The notes under the pieces: generated by a model
Seen by the model: only the letters and a program-made list of their open reading frames with translations
Told to the model about the DNA's origin: nothing
Database searches by the model: none
Shown here: piece by piece, positions 16,548 through 28,238 of the stretch
Position numbering within the stretch: the first letter of the stretch is position 1
Layout: every line of letters starts with the position of its first letter
Position numbers and translations under genes: made by a program
DNA from: Betaproteobacteria bacterium
GTDB lineage: Bacteria > Pseudomonadota > Gammaproteobacteria > Burkholderiales > WYBJ01
DNA length: 64,000 bases
Assembly: GCA_009377585.1 (NCBI GenBank)
Contig: WHTS01000011.1
Location: 1 to 64,000, forward strand
Direction of reading: 5' to 3'

Positions 16548-17784
16548 AGCGCAGCGCCTCGGCCGGATTCACGCGCGCGGCACGCCAGCTCGGATAGAGC
16601 GTCGCGGCGAGCGTGAGCACCAGCGACACCGAGGCGATCACGGCCACGTCGGGCCATTGCAGGTCGGAAGGCAGATCGCTGATGTAGTACACGTCCTTGG
16701 CGAGGAAGCGGATGCCGAAGACCTGCTCGATGAAAGGCACGACGACATCGATGTTGAGTGCGAGCAGCACGCCCGCCGCCACGCCGACCAAGGTGCCGAT
16801 CACACCCATCAGCGCCCCCTGCACCATGAAGATCTTCATCACGCTGCGCGGCGCCGCGCCGAGCGTGCGCAGGATGGCGATGTCGGCCTGCTTGTCGGTC
16901 ACCGCCATCACCAGCGCCGAGACGATGTTGAACGTTGCCACCGCCACGATCAGCGTGAGGATGATGAACATCACGCGCTTCTCGATCTCGACCGCGCGAA
17001 AGAAGTTCGCATGGCTGCGCGTCCAGTCGGCGACGTAGGTCTCGCCCGGAAGATTCATGGCGAGCTCGCGCGCGACGCGCGGAGCCGCCATGAGATCGTC
17101 GAGTCGCAGCCGAACGCCCGACACCGCATCGCCCAGGCGATAGAGCCGCTGCGCATCTTCGATGTGGATGTAGGCGAGTCCGAAGTCGTACTCGTACATG
17201 CCGACTTCGAAGATGCCGACGACGCGAAACTGGCGCAGCCGCGGCAGGATGCCGGCCGGGGTCACCTGGCCTTGCGCAGCGATCAGCACCACCGTCTCGC
17301 CGGGGCGCACCGTCATCGCACGCGCAAGCTCGGCGCCGAGGACGATGCCGAACCCGCCCGGCTCGAGCGCGTCCAGGCTGCCGACTTTCATGTGCTTGCC
17401 GACCTCGGCCACCTTGAACTCGGCCGCCGGATCGATGCCGCGAATGACCGCGCCCTGCACGCTCGATCCGAACGAGAGCATCGACTGTGCCATCACGAAC
17501 GGCGCGGCGGCAACCACGTCGGGGTGGCTTTGCGCCTGCTGCAGCACTTCGCGCCACGGCAACAGGCGATTGCCCACGCCGCTCACCTGCACGTGCGAGG
17601 CCACGCCGAGGATGCGCGCGCGCAGCTCCTTCTGGAACCCGTTCATGACCGACAGCACCACGATCAGCGCCATCACTCCCAGCGCGATGCCGAGCATCGA
17701 GATGAGCGCGATGACGGAGATGAAGTGATTGCGGCGCTTGGCCCGCGTATAGCGCAGGCCGATGAAAAGCTCGAAAGGCTGCAA
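16540..17784 (-). CDS. lolC: lipoprotein-releasing ABC transporter permease LolC/E
   Basis: A 414-residue inner-membrane subunit of the Lol release complex. It has one N-terminal membrane helix (about 22-50, in [20 protein letters not shown]), a large periplasmic domain (about 50-265) and three C-terminal helices (about 270-400). The MacB-type core and [20 protein letters not shown] segment fit LolC/LolE. Only one permease gene is present beside lolD; in such organisms a single LolF-like protein or a distant second gene could complete the complex. A 40-bp hairpin repeat lies upstream. Confidence 0.93.
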   Translation of the reverse strand: MQPFELFIGLRYTRAKRRNHFISVIALISMLGIALGVMALIVVLSVMNGFQKELRARILGVASHVQVSGVGNRLLPWREVLQQAQSHPDVVAAAPFVMAQSMLSFGSSVQGAVIRGIDPAAEFKVAEVGKHMKVGSLDALEPGGFGIVLGAELARAMTVRPGETVVLIAAQGQVTPAGILPRLRQFRVVGIFEVGMYEYDFGLAYIHIEDAQRLYRLGDAVSGVRLRLDDLMAAPRVARELAMNLPGETYVADWTRSHANFFRAVEIEKRVMFIILTLIVAVATFNIVSALVMAVTDKQADIAILRTLGAAPRSVMKIFMVQGALMGVIGTLVGVAAGVLLALNIDVVVPFIEQVFGIRFLAKDVYYISDLPSDLQWPDVAVIASVSLVLTLAATLYPSWRAARVNPAEALRYE

Positions 17785-17870
17785 GCTGGCGTGCCGGACG
17801 AAAGAGCACGGCAGTGTAACCGAGGATCGGCTGCTTGCGTAACGCGCAGGCCGTTGCCGAGCGCATGCTT

Positions 17871-17973
17871 GTCTTCCCTCTCCCTTCGGGAGAGGGATCG
17901 AGGGTGAGGGAAATTGGGCGTCGTGCTACGACTTCCCTCACCCCCAGCCCCTCTCCCGAAGGGAGAGGGGAGT
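17871..17973. repeat. large inverted repeat upstream of lolC
   Basis: Two copies of an approximately 40-bp element (17873-17912 and 17933-17972), each itself holding CTCTCCCTTCGGGAGAGGG, face each other with about 20 nt between. The arms differ at only a few positions, so the block could fold as one long stem or two short hairpins. It separates divergent lolC and the rpfE-like gene. A near copy in inverse orientation is at 33155-33212. Confidence 0.8.
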
Positions 17974-18039
17974 TAGAACGTTGACGCTCGCAAGGTGCCC
18001 CCCTATAGTCGGGCGCCATGCCGCGGTCCGACGCCTGCC

Positions 18040-19005
18040 ATGAAAATCGATTTCTTGATCGATGCCTGCTCGCAGCCGTCCGCTGCCGAGGCGCGGCACG
18101 CGACGCTGGAGCGTTTCATCGCGCGTGGCGACCCGATTCCGTTCGATGCCGCGGATCTCGAAGCGTGTCTGCAGGCGCTGTTCGACCTGCCGCGCGAGCG
18201 GGGGCTTCCGGCGGCGCCCTTGAGCCTGCTCGGCGATGGCATCGAACCGGGCGGCGATGAGTGGCTGCGGCTCGACCCGGTGCATCTGCGCGCCGACCGC
18301 TCCCGCCTGCTGCTCGTGCCGTTGCCGCCGGACGACGTCACGCCTGCCGAAGCCGAGATGCTGCAGGCGGCGCTCGAAGCGCATTTCGCGCAATCCGGCT
18401 TCCAGCTCGTATCGGGCGCGGCCGGGCGCTGGTACGTGCGCTCGCCCCGGCCGCTCGAGCTGCGAACGCAGCCGCCGCAGACGTGCGCCGGCGCACTCGA
18501 CGAGCAGCATCTGCCTGCCGGCGCCGACGGCGCCGAATTCCGTCGCCTCGTGACCGAAGCGCAGATGCTGCTGCATGACCTGCCGATGAACGCAGCGCGC
18601 GAAGCGAGCGGCAAGCTTCCGATAACTGGCGTCTGGCCGTGGGGCAACGGCCGCATGCCCGCAATCGGACGCTCGCGCTACAGCCACGCCTACAGCGACG
18701 ATCCGGTCGTGCGCGGGATCGCGCGCGCGAGCGGTGCGGAAGCCGCAACGTTGCCCGCCGACGCCACCGCATTGACGCACCTGCCGCCCGACGCAGCGTT
18801 GCTCGTGGTCTGCCCGGCAGCCGGCACGCCCCTCGCGGACATCGAGCGCAACTGGATCGGCCCGTTCGCAAAGCAGATCGAAGCAGGCGCGCTCGCCGAG
18901 TTACGCCTGCTGTTGCTCGGCTCGGGTCGCTCGATCGGGCGCGGCATCACGCGCCAGTGCCTGCGCCGCTGGTGGCGCCGCGCGAGGCCGCTTGCCCATG
19001 CCTAG
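18040..19005 (+). CDS. RpfE-like / phosphoglycerate-mutase-related protein
   Basis: A 321-residue protein of the family annotated as RpfE-type regulator or cofactor-independent phosphoglycerate-mutase-like protein (COG4255). Activity is unproven. It starts MKIDFLIDACSQPSAAEARH; the distinctive segment ITGVWPWGNGRMP in the C-terminal half is typical of the family. The neighbours support the assignment: recJ overlaps its 3' end and prfB and lysS follow, the same order as part of the rpf region of Xanthomonas, where rpfE lies near recJ. A TATAGT at 18004-18009 could be its -10 box. Confidence 0.8.
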   Translation: MKIDFLIDACSQPSAAEARHATLERFIARGDPIPFDAADLEACLQALFDLPRERGLPAAPLSLLGDGIEPGGDEWLRLDPVHLRADRSRLLLVPLPPDDVTPAEAEMLQAALEAHFAQSGFQLVSGAAGRWYVRSPRPLELRTQPPQTCAGALDEQHLPAGADGAEFRRLVTEAQMLLHDLPMNAAREASGKLPITGVWPWGNGRMPAIGRSRYSHAYSDDPVVRGIARASGAEAATLPADATALTHLPPDAALLVVCPAAGTPLADIERNWIGPFAKQIEAGALAELRLLLLGSGRSIGRGITRQCLRRWWRRARPLAHA

Positions 19006-20695
19006 CATCGTCACGCGCGAGTGCTGCCCGATCGCGACGGCGACGTTGCGCGAAGCCGGCATCGACCCGTTGCTCGCGCGCATCTATGCCGCGCGCGGCG
19101 TGCGCGAGCCGGCGGAAGTGCACTATCCGCTCAACGCGCTGCTGCCGGTCGATCAGCTGCTGAACGCGCGTGCGATGGCGCTCATCCTCGCCGACGCCAT
19201 CGGTGCGGGTAAACGCCTGCTGATCGTCGCCGATTACGACGCCGACGGTGCCACGGCGTGCGCGGTGGGCTTGCGCGGATTGCGCGCGCTCGGTGCCCAG
19301 GCCGACTACCTGGTGCCGAATCGTTTCGAATATGGCTACGGCCTCACCCCGGAGATCGTGCGCCTGGCCGCCAGCCGCAACTCACCCGACATCATCATCA
19401 CGGTCGACAACGGCATCGCCAGCGTCGACGGGGTTGCCGAGGCAGCGCGGCTCGGCATCGAGGTGCTGGTGACCGATCACCATCTGCCGGGCGCCGAGCT
19501 TCCCGCCGCACGCTGCATCGTCAATCCGAACCAGCCGGGCTGTGCGTTCCCGAGCAAGCACCTGGCCGGTGTGGGCGTCATGTTCTATGTGCTGGCCGCG
19601 CTGCGCGCCGAATTGCGCCGGCGCGGCGCATTTGCATCGCAACCGGAACCGAACCTGGCCAAGCTGCTCGACCTGGTGGCGCTCGGAACCGTGGCCGATG
19701 TCGTCGTCCTCGATACCAATAATCGCATCCTGGTGCATCACGGCTTGAAGCGCATCCGCGAAGGGCGCGCGCATGCAGGCATCAGGGCGCTCTACCAGGT
19801 CGCCGGACGGGACTTCCAACGCGCCGGTGCCTACGATCTCGGATTCCTCCTGGGCCCCCGTCTCAATGCAGCCGGACGGCTCACCGACATGCGCCTGGGC
19901 ATCGAATGCTTGCTGAGCGACGATGAAACACAGGCTCTCCAGATGGCGCGCGAGCTGGACCGGCTCAATACCGAGCGGCGCTCGATCGAAGCTGATATGC
20001 ATCAGAGCGCGCTCGACGAGCTGATCGACAGCGCCGTCGAAGACCGCTTCAGCCTTTGCCTTTACCGCGACGACTGGCATCAGGGCGTGGTCGGCATCCT
20101 CGCCTCGCGCTTGAAGGAGCGCTTTCACCGCCCTGCCATCGCCTTCGCGCGCGGTGCCGACGGCACGCTCAAGGGTTCGGGACGCTCGATCGCCGGGCTG
20201 CATCTGCGCGATGCGCTCGATCTGGTGTCGAAGCGCGCACCGGCACTCATCCTGCGCTTCGGCGGACATGCCGCGGCCGCCGGGCTCACGATCGCGGAGC
20301 GCGATCTGGCGAGCTTCAGCGCGGCCTTCGAGGCCGTCTGCCGCGAGCGCCTTGCCGCGTCCGATCTCGCGCAAACCATCCAGACCGACGGCATGCTGGC
20401 AACCGGGGAGCTCGCGCTCGCTTCGGCGCTGACGCTCACCCGGGAGGTATGGGGCCAGGGTTTCGCCCCGCCGCTCTTTCATGGCGAGTTCGTGGTGCGA
20501 AGCCAACGCGTGGCGGCACAGAAGCATTCGCGCCTGGTGTTCGAAGGACCCGGGCGAGGGATCGATGCGATCCTGTTCGGCTTCGCCGAGCCGCTGCCGC
20601 AGCGGCTGCATGCGGTCTATCGGCTCGGCATCGACGAGCTCAACGGGGCGCGCCGTGTGCAGCTCACCATCGAGCATTGGCAGCCCGCGGACTGA
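18998..20695 (+). CDS. recJ: single-stranded-DNA-specific exonuclease RecJ
   Basis: RecJ is the 5'-3' single-strand exonuclease of recombination and mismatch repair. The 565 residues carry the DHH-family metal motifs VADYDADGATA (about 72-82), VDNGI (about 135-139) and VTDHHLPG (about 157-164), then the DHHA1 domain (about 350-450, with GSGRSIAGLHL and RFGGHAAAAGL) and an OB-like C-terminus. The ATG at 18998 overlaps the upstream gene by 8 nt; a TTG 6 nt earlier is less likely. The length is normal. Confidence 0.96.
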   Translation: MPSIVTRECCPIATATLREAGIDPLLARIYAARGVREPAEVHYPLNALLPVDQLLNARAMALILADAIGAGKRLLIVADYDADGATACAVGLRGLRALGAQADYLVPNRFEYGYGLTPEIVRLAASRNSPDIIITVDNGIASVDGVAEAARLGIEVLVTDHHLPGAELPAARCIVNPNQPGCAFPSKHLAGVGVMFYVLAALRAELRRRGAFASQPEPNLAKLLDLVALGTVADVVVLDTNNRILVHHGLKRIREGRAHAGIRALYQVAGRDFQRAGAYDLGFLLGPRLNAAGRLTDMRLGIECLLSDDETQALQMARELDRLNTERRSIEADMHQSALDELIDSAVEDRFSLCLYRDDWHQGVVGILASRLKERFHRPAIAFARGADGTLKGSGRSIAGLHLRDALDLVSKRAPALILRFGGHAAAAGLTIAERDLASFSAAFEAVCRERLAASDLAQTIQTDGMLATGELALASALTLTREVWGQGFAPPLFHGEFVVRSQRVAAQKHSRLVFEGPGRGIDAILFGFAEPLPQRLHAVYRLGIDELNGARRVQLTIEHWQPAD

Positions 20696-20729
20696 ATCGC
20701 GGCGCCGCCTGCGGTATACTCGCCGACTG

Positions 20730-20787
20730 AGTGAAGTGTGAAGGGTGAATGAGCGAAACGTGACGGAGCCTCCCTTCACGCTTCACT
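20730..20787. repeat. 16-bp inverted repeat in the prfB leader
   Basis: AGTGAAGTGTGAAGGG (20730-20745) is the reverse complement of CCCTTCACGCTTCACT (20772-20787) except for one base. The arms enclose 26 nt. It would fold in the RNA between recJ and prfB; it is not followed by a T run. A TATACT at 20715-20720 could be a -10 box for prfB. Confidence 0.65.
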
Positions 20788-20839
20788 TTTCACTTTTCAC
20801 TCATCTGCGCCATTGCCCCGGACTTCTGCCTGCTGACCC

Positions 20840-21944
20840 ATGGAACCCGAGCGCGTCAACGCCATCGCTTCGCACATCCAGGACCTCTCCCGCCGAGCGG
20901 GCGAGCTGCGGAGGTATCTTTGACTTCGATACCAAGCGCAAGCGCCTGGCCGAAGTCAGCGCGCTGATCGAAGACCCGGCGATCTGGTCCGATCGCCAGC
21001 GCGCCCAGGATCTGGGCAAGGAACGCAAAGTCCTGGAAGACACCGTCGGCTCGCTCGAGCGCATTGATGCGAGCCTGCGCGATGCCGAAGAGCTGTACGA
21101 GCTCGCGCGCGCCGAGGACGACGATGCGACCCTCGGCGCCGTCGATCGAGATCTGGACAGTGTCGGCGCTACGGTCGAGAACATGGAATTCCGCCGCATG
21201 TTCTCCCATCCGATGGACCCGAACAACTGCTTCCTCGACATTCAGGCCGGCAGCGGCGGCACCGAGGCGCAGGACTGGGCGCAGATGCTGGAACGCATGT
21301 ACCTGCGCTACTGCGAGCGCAAGGGCTTGTCGGTCGAAGTGCTGGAAGAGTCGCCGGGCGAAGTCGCCGGCATCAAGAGTGCGTCGCTGAAGGTGAGCGG
21401 CGATTATGCCTACGGCACGCTGCGCACCGAGACGGGTGTCCACCGCCTGGTGCGCAAGTCGCCCTTCGACGCCAACGCGCGCCGCCACACCTCGTTCGCC
21501 AGCGTGTTCGCGTATCCGGAAGTCGACGAGACCATCGAAGTCGAAATCAATCCGGCGGATCTCAGGGTGGACACCTTCCGCGCCTCGGGCGCCGGCGGCC
21601 AGCACGTCAACAAGACCGATTCGGCCATCCGCATCACGCACCTGCCGACCAACATCGTCGTCCAGTGCCAGAACGACCGCTCGCAGCATCGCAACCGGGC
21701 CGAAGCGATGGCGATGCTCAAGTCGCGCCTGTACGAGCTCGAGCTGCGCAAGCGCAACGAGGAGCGCCAGGCCATGGAGGACGCCAAGACCGACATCGCC
21801 TGGGGCCACCAGATCCGCTCGTACGTGCTCGATCAGTCGCGCATCAAGGATCTGCGCACGAATGTCGAGATCGGCAACACCCAGGCCGTGCTCGACGGCG
21901 AGCTCGATGTCTTCATCGAGGCCAGCCTGAAGCAGGGCGTCTAG
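20840..21944 (+). CDS. prfB: peptide chain release factor 2 with programmed +1 frameshift
   Basis: RF2 ends translation at UGA and UAA. The first 27 codons from ATG 20840 ([20 protein letters not shown]...) end at an in-frame TGA (20921-20923). The site reads CGG AGG TAT CTT TGA C, matching the classical RF2 signal: a Shine-Dalgarno-like GGAGG just upstream, slippery CTT and UGA-C. After +1 slippage the frame continues at GAC (20922) with [12 protein letters not shown] to 21944. The coding parts are 20840-20920 and 20922-21944, 367 residues in all. The GGQ motif is in [14 protein letters not shown] and the stop-recognition region is intact. The gene is not a pseudogene. Confidence 0.97.
20909..20924 (+). 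promoter_or_regulatory. RF2 programmed frameshift site
   Basis: CGGAGGTATCTTTGAC holds an internal SD-like GGAGG, the slippery CTT and a UGA followed by C. When RF2 is scarce, slow termination at the UGA allows +1 slippage and RF2 synthesis, a well-established autoregulation. Confidence 0.95.
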
Positions 21945-21979
21945 ACCTGAGCCGCGCCGGCCGTACGCGACAATTCGTA

Positions 21980-23512
21980 ATGAACAACTCCGCGAGATCA
22001 TCGATGCCAACCGAACACCCCCCCCAGGACGAAAACCACGTCATCGCGGAGCGGCGCGCAAAGCTGAAGAGCTTGCGCGAGGCCGGCTTGGCCTATCCCA
22101 ACGACTTCGTGCGCAATCATCTCGCTGTCGATCTGCTCGAGAAGTACGGCAACTACGATCGCGACAGCCTCGATCTGAATCCGGTCGAAGTTCAGGTTGC
22201 CGGCCGACTGATGCTGCGCCGGACCATGGGCAAACTCTCCTTTGGCGATCTGCAGGACATGAGCGGCACGATCCAGGTCTTCGTCGCCGACAATTTCCCC
22301 GGCAAGGCAGAGCACGAATGCTTCAAAAAGCAGGTCGATATCGGGGACATCGTCGGCATCGATGGGGTGCTGTTCAAGACGCAAAAGGGCGAGCTCACGG
22401 TGCGGGTGCGCAAGCTTCGTCTACTGGCAAAGTGCCTGCGGCCGCTGCCGGAGAAGTGGCACGGGCTCTCGGACCAGGAGACGCGCTATCGGAGCCGTCA
22501 CCTGGACCTCATCACCAACGATGATTCGCGCCTGCGCTTCGTGCAGCGCTCACGCGCGATCCAGGCCGTGCGCCAGTACCTGCTCGACCGGCGTTATCTG
22601 GAGGTCGAAACGCCGATGATGCAGCCGATCCCGGGCGGCGCGGCGGCGCGTCCGTTCGTCACGCACCACAATGCGCTCGACATGGAGCTGTACCTGCGCA
22701 TCGCGCCCGAGCTGTATCTCAAGCGCCTGGTGGTCGGCGGCTACGAGAAGGTGTTCGAGATCAACCGCAATTTCCGCAACGAAGGCATCTCGACCCGGCA
22801 CAACCCCGAATTCACGATGCTCGAGTTCTATTGCGCCTATCGCGACTATCGCTACCTGATGGCGTTCACCGAGGAAATGTTCCGTTACGTCGCGCAAAGC
22901 GTGCTTGGGACGAGCGCTTTCCAGTACCAGGGGCGCGAGATCGATTTCGCCAAGCCGTTCGACCGCTTGACCGTGACGGGCGCCATCCGCAAATATCATC
23001 CCGAATATCCCGAGGCGCAGCTCGCGCAGCGGGAATTCCTGCTCGCGGAGCTGCAGAAGATCGGCGCTGCGCACCGGCCCACGGACGGCGTCGGCGGTCT
23101 GCAGTTGAGCCTGTTCGAGGCAAGAGCCGAGGAATTCCTGTTCGAGCCCACCTTCATCATCGACTATCCGGCCGAGGCCTCGCCGCTCGCGCGCCGCTCG
23201 GACAAGCATCCGGAGTCGACCGAGCGCTTCGAGCTCTACATCGCGGGGCGCGAGATCGCCAACGGCTTCTCGGAGCTGAACGATCCCGAGGACCAGGCCG
23301 AGCGATTTCGCGAACAGGCGCGGCAGAAGGCCGCGGGCGACCACGAGGCGATGCATTACGACGCTGACTACATTCGCGCCCTCGAATACGGGCTGCCACC
23401 GACCGCCGGCGAAGGGGTGGGAATCGACCGGCTGGTGATGCTGCTCACCGATACGCCGAGTATCCGCGATGTGATCCTGTTTCCGCTGCTGCGTTCCGAG
23501 GACGCCGGATGA
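21980..23512 (+). CDS. lysS: lysyl-tRNA synthetase, class II
   Basis: The enzyme charges tRNA-Lys. From ATG 21980 it has 510 residues; a second ATG at 22004 gives 502, nearer the E. coli length, and neither has a strong ribosome site. The OB-fold anticodon domain (about 70-165) is followed by the class II core, with motif 2 [20 protein letters not shown] and motif 3 [20 protein letters not shown]. It follows prfB by 35 nt, a conserved pair. Its stop codon is the first base triplet of a tandem 17-bp array that leads into the next gene. Confidence 0.96.
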   Translation: MNNSARSSMPTEHPPQDENHVIAERRAKLKSLREAGLAYPNDFVRNHLAVDLLEKYGNYDRDSLDLNPVEVQVAGRLMLRRTMGKLSFGDLQDMSGTIQVFVADNFPGKAEHECFKKQVDIGDIVGIDGVLFKTQKGELTVRVRKLRLLAKCLRPLPEKWHGLSDQETRYRSRHLDLITNDDSRLRFVQRSRAIQAVRQYLLDRRYLEVETPMMQPIPGGAAARPFVTHHNALDMELYLRIAPELYLKRLVVGGYEKVFEINRNFRNEGISTRHNPEFTMLEFYCAYRDYRYLMAFTEEMFRYVAQSVLGTSAFQYQGREIDFAKPFDRLTVTGAIRKYHPEYPEAQLAQREFLLAELQKIGAAHRPTDGVGGLQLSLFEARAEEFLFEPTFIIDYPAEASPLARRSDKHPESTERFELYIAGREIANGFSELNDPEDQAERFREQARQKAAGDHEAMHYDADYIRALEYGLPPTAGEGVGIDRLVMLLTDTPSIRDVILFPLLRSEDAG

Positions 23513-23593
23513 ACGACGCTACGTTCTGAACGATGTTGCGTCATGAATGATGTTGCGTCATGAACAACGCCACCTCATGAACGATTCTGCGCC

Positions 23594-23611
<18 letters not shown>
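23510..23611 (+). repeat. six tandem 17-bp units joining lysS and the AACS gene
   Basis: Six consecutive 17-nt units begin at 23510, 23527, 23544, 23561, 23578 and 23595. The best-conserved form is TGAACGATGTTGCGTCA. The first unit begins with the lysS TGA and the last encodes the first residues of the next protein (MNDAAL). Because most units end in A and the next begins with TG, they regenerate ATGA start/stop overlaps; since 17 is not a multiple of 3, successive ATGs fall in different frames. It looks like repeated slippage duplication of the original stop/start junction. Confidence 0.9.
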
Positions 23612-25549
<1,938 letters not shown>

Positions 25550-25557
25550 GCGCTACG

Positions 25558-26370
25558 CTACCAGATGACCCACCAGGGCGTGTCCCGAGTCACCCCGCCA
25601 TTCAGATACTTGCTGTTCGGAAAATTCTTGTTCATCACGCGCTCGGCGTCGTTGCGTAAATCCACCAGACCCATCGCGTCGTACGCCTTCACCATGATGA
25701 GCAGGCCCTCCTCGTTGGCGGGCGCCTGCGGATAAGTCAGCAGCGCGGCCTGCGCACGATTGGCCGCGGCCACGTAAGCGCCGCGCTTGAGGTAGTAGCG
25801 GGCGACGTGAACCTCGTGCGAGGCCAGCGCGTTCACCAGATACGCCATGCGCGCCTGCGCGTCTTCGCTGTACTTGCTGTTCGGATAGCGCTGCACCAAA
25901 TCCTTGAACGACTCGAATGCGTCGCGCGCAGCCTTCGGATCGCGCTCGGTCAAGTCCTGCTGGCTGATGATGTGCATCAGCCCGAGGTCGTCGTTGAAAT
26001 TGGCGAGCCCCTTGAGGTAGTAGGCGTAGTCGACGTTCGGATGGTTGGGATGAAGCTTGATGAAGCGATCCGCGGCGGCGATGCACAGGGCCGGCTCGCC
26101 TTCCTTGAAATGCGCGTAGGCAACCTCGAGCTGCGCCTGCTGCGCGTAGCGTCCGTACGGATAACGCGCTTCCAGTTTCTCGTAGAGCTTGATGGCCTCG
26201 GCGTAGCTGCGCTCCATCAGATTGGCGCGCGCCTCGGAATAGAGCTTCGACACCGACCAGTCCTTGGTCTCGTCGATCTCTTCCCCGAATTTGAACGTAC
26301 CGCAGCCCGCCAGGAGCAGTACGCTCAAGAGGGCTACACTACGCACGCTTCGAATCACGGATGCAGGCAT
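25558..26370 (-). CDS. bamD: outer membrane assembly lipoprotein BamD
   Basis: BamD is the essential lipoprotein of the Bam complex that folds outer-membrane beta barrels. The 270 residues begin with a lipoprotein signal ending LLLAGCGTF (lipidated Cys23), followed by five TPR-like repeats (for example ARYPYGRYAQQAQLEVAYAH and RYPNSKYSEDAQARMAYL). The length is normal. It is divergent from rluD with 59 nt between start codons, a conserved arrangement in proteobacteria. Confidence 0.95.
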   Translation of the reverse strand: MPASVIRSVRSVALLSVLLLAGCGTFKFGEEIDETKDWSVSKLYSEARANLMERSYAEAIKLYEKLEARYPYGRYAQQAQLEVAYAHFKEGEPALCIAAADRFIKLHPNHPNVDYAYYLKGLANFNDDLGLMHIISQQDLTERDPKAARDAFESFKDLVQRYPNSKYSEDAQARMAYLVNALASHEVHVARYYLKRGAYVAAANRAQAALLTYPQAPANEEGLLIMVKAYDAMGLVDLRNDAERVMNKNFPNSKYLNGGVTRDTPWWVIW

Positions 26371-26429
26371 GCAATTGACCTCACGGGACGTCGGACGCGC
26401 AAGCCGGCGTGGCGTGCCCGGCTGTGGCG

Positions 26430-27383
26430 ATGGCCACGAATTATAAGACAGAGGACCCAGCCAGTCTGGAGCTGACCGTCCCCGGCGAGCTGGCCGGTTT
26501 GCGCCTGGACCAGGCGCTCGCCCGGCTCCTGCCGCAGCATTCGCGCAGCCGGATCAGCGGCTGGATGCGCCTGGGCGAAGTCCACGTAAGCGGTGCCGTG
26601 GCCAAGCCCAAGCAGAAAGTCTGGGGCGGCGAGCACGTCCGCGTCGCTGCCACGCCGGCGCCCGAGGCGCTCGCGCACCGGCCGGAGCCGCTTGCCCTGG
26701 CGATCGCACACGAGGACGACGCGCTCATCGTCATCGACAAACCGGCAGGGCTGGTAGTCCATCCGGGCAGCGGCAACTGGAGTGGTACGCTGTTGAACGC
26801 GCTCCTGCATCACTGCCCGGCGCTCGCGCAAGTGCCGCGAGCGGGCATCGTGCATCGGCTCGACAAGGACACCAGTGGCCTCATGGTGGTGGCCAAGACG
26901 CTCGCCGCGCAGACCGGGCTCGTGCGTCAGATCCAGCGCCGCTCGGTCGGGCGCATCTACCAGGCAATCGCGCACGGCGATATCGTTGCGCCCGGATCGG
27001 TCGATGCGCCGATCGGCCGTCATCGCGTCCAGCGCACCCGCATGGCGGTCGTGGCCGGCGGGCGCGACGCGCGCACGCACTATGCGCCGCTGGAACGCTT
27101 CGGCCACGCCACCCTGGTCGAATGCGTGCTCGATACCGGCCGCACCCACCAGATCCGCGTTCATCTCGCTGCCATCGACCATCCCCTGCTGGGCGATCCG
27201 GTGTACGGGCGCCGGCGCGAATCGCCGGCCGAGCGCATCGCCGCAATCGGCCGTCAGGCTTTGCATGCGGTACGGCTCGAGCTCGAGCACCCGGTGAATG
27301 GCCAGCGCATGCGGTTTCGCTCCGCGCTGCCGCCCGATCTGGAAGGCGCGCTCGAACGGCTGCGTGCGGCACACGCGCAATGA
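26430..27383 (+). CDS. rluD: 23S rRNA pseudouridine synthase RluD
   Basis: RluD makes pseudouridines 1911, 1915 and 1917 in helix 69 of 23S rRNA. From ATG 26430 it has 317 residues: an S4 RNA-binding domain (about 15-75, with LRLDQALARLLPQHSRSRIS) and the synthase core with the catalytic motif GIVHRLDKDTSGLMVVAK. RIHLAAIDHPLLGDPVYG near the C-terminus is also typical. A GTG at 26409 would add seven unlikely residues. Its TGA overlaps the pgeF ATG by 4 nt. Confidence 0.95.
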   Translation: MATNYKTEDPASLELTVPGELAGLRLDQALARLLPQHSRSRISGWMRLGEVHVSGAVAKPKQKVWGGEHVRVAATPAPEALAHRPEPLALAIAHEDDALIVIDKPAGLVVHPGSGNWSGTLLNALLHHCPALAQVPRAGIVHRLDKDTSGLMVVAKTLAAQTGLVRQIQRRSVGRIYQAIAHGDIVAPGSVDAPIGRHRVQRTRMAVVAGGRDARTHYAPLERFGHATLVECVLDTGRTHQIRVHLAAIDHPLLGDPVYGRRRESPAERIAAIGRQALHAVRLELEHPVNGQRMRFRSALPPDLEGALERLRAAHAQ

Positions 27384-28126
27384 TGCGGCCTGCCGACTGG
27401 ATCGTGCCCGACTGGCCCGCATCTTCCCGCGTGCGTGCCTTCATCACCACGCGCGCGGGCGGGGTGAGCGCTGGCCCCTATGCGACCTTCAATCTGGGCG
27501 ACTTGACTGCAGACGATCCCGACGCGGTGCGGGCGAACAAGGCGCGGCTGGATACCCTGCTGCCCGGTCCACCCCGCTGGCTGCGGCAGGTGCACGGTGC
27601 GCGCGTCGTGCACGCTGACGACCTGACGAGCGCGGTGCAAGCCGATGCCGCGTACACCGCTACGCCCGGCGTCGTCTGCGCCGTGAAGATCGCCGATTGC
27701 ATGCCGGTGCTGATCGCCGATGCGGCCGGCACGGTCGTGGCGGTCGCCCATGCCGGATGGCGCGGGCTCGCCGCCGGCGTATTGGAGAACACGGTCGCCG
27801 CGCTGCCGGTCGCGCCCGCTGCGCTCATGGCCTATCTCGGCCCGGCGATCGGGCCGAGCGCGTTCGAAGTGGGCGACGAAGTGCGCGCAGCGTTTTGCGC
27901 TGTCGATGCGGCCGCCGCGGAGGCGTTCCGGCCATTGCGACCGGGCAAGTGGCTCGCCGACCTGTTCCGGCTGGGGCGTGAGCGCCTTGCCCACTGCGGC
28001 GTCACGCACGTTCATGGCGGCGGGCTTTGCACTTACTCCAATCCCGAGCGCTTCTATAGCCATCGCCGCAACCCCGTCACCGGGCGTATGGCCGCGCTGA
28101 TCTGGATCGGCGAACGCGGCGCCTGA
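27380..28126 (+). CDS. pgeF: peptidoglycan editing factor PgeF (laccase-domain protein)
   Basis: A 248-residue protein of the YfiH/PgeF family. Members have been described both as copper or zinc-dependent purine nucleoside-active enzymes and as a factor preventing misincorporation of L-serine in peptidoglycan; which applies here is not shown. The conserved metal-site residues are visible in QVHGARVVH, IADCMPVLI, AHAGWRGLAAGVLE and GLCTYSNPERFYSHRR. Two ATGs in tandem (27380 and 27383) could serve. The overlap ATGA with rluD indicates translational coupling. Confidence 0.93.
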   Translation: MMRPADWIVPDWPASSRVRAFITTRAGGVSAGPYATFNLGDLTADDPDAVRANKARLDTLLPGPPRWLRQVHGARVVHADDLTSAVQADAAYTATPGVVCAVKIADCMPVLIADAAGTVVAVAHAGWRGLAAGVLENTVAALPVAPAALMAYLGPAIGPSAFEVGDEVRAAFCAVDAAAAEAFRPLRPGKWLADLFRLGRERLAHCGVTHVHGGGLCTYSNPERFYSHRRNPVTGRMAALIWIGERGA

Positions 28127-28135
28127 TGCAACCCG

Positions 28136-28141
28136 TATAAT
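28136..28141 (+). promoter_or_regulatory. -10 box TATAAT upstream of the ZIP gene
   Basis: A perfect TATAAT just after the pgeF stop codon, about 98 nt before the ZIP start. No convincing -35 box is seen. Confidence 0.4.
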
Positions 28142-28238
28142 CCGCCGTTTCCCAGAGAACCACCGAGAGTGGCATGCGCGCCGCGCGCGCTTGGCCTTCG
28201 TCCTTTTCAAACCAACACGCGACTCAGGAACCGACAGC

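Noticed and set aside
17932-17973. Terminator or attenuator upstream of lolC
   Set aside because: No T run; copies of the same hairpin occur in unrelated intergenic places.
20840-20923. prfB as a pseudogene because of the early TGA
   Set aside because: The TGA sits in the exact programmed frameshift context known for RF2.
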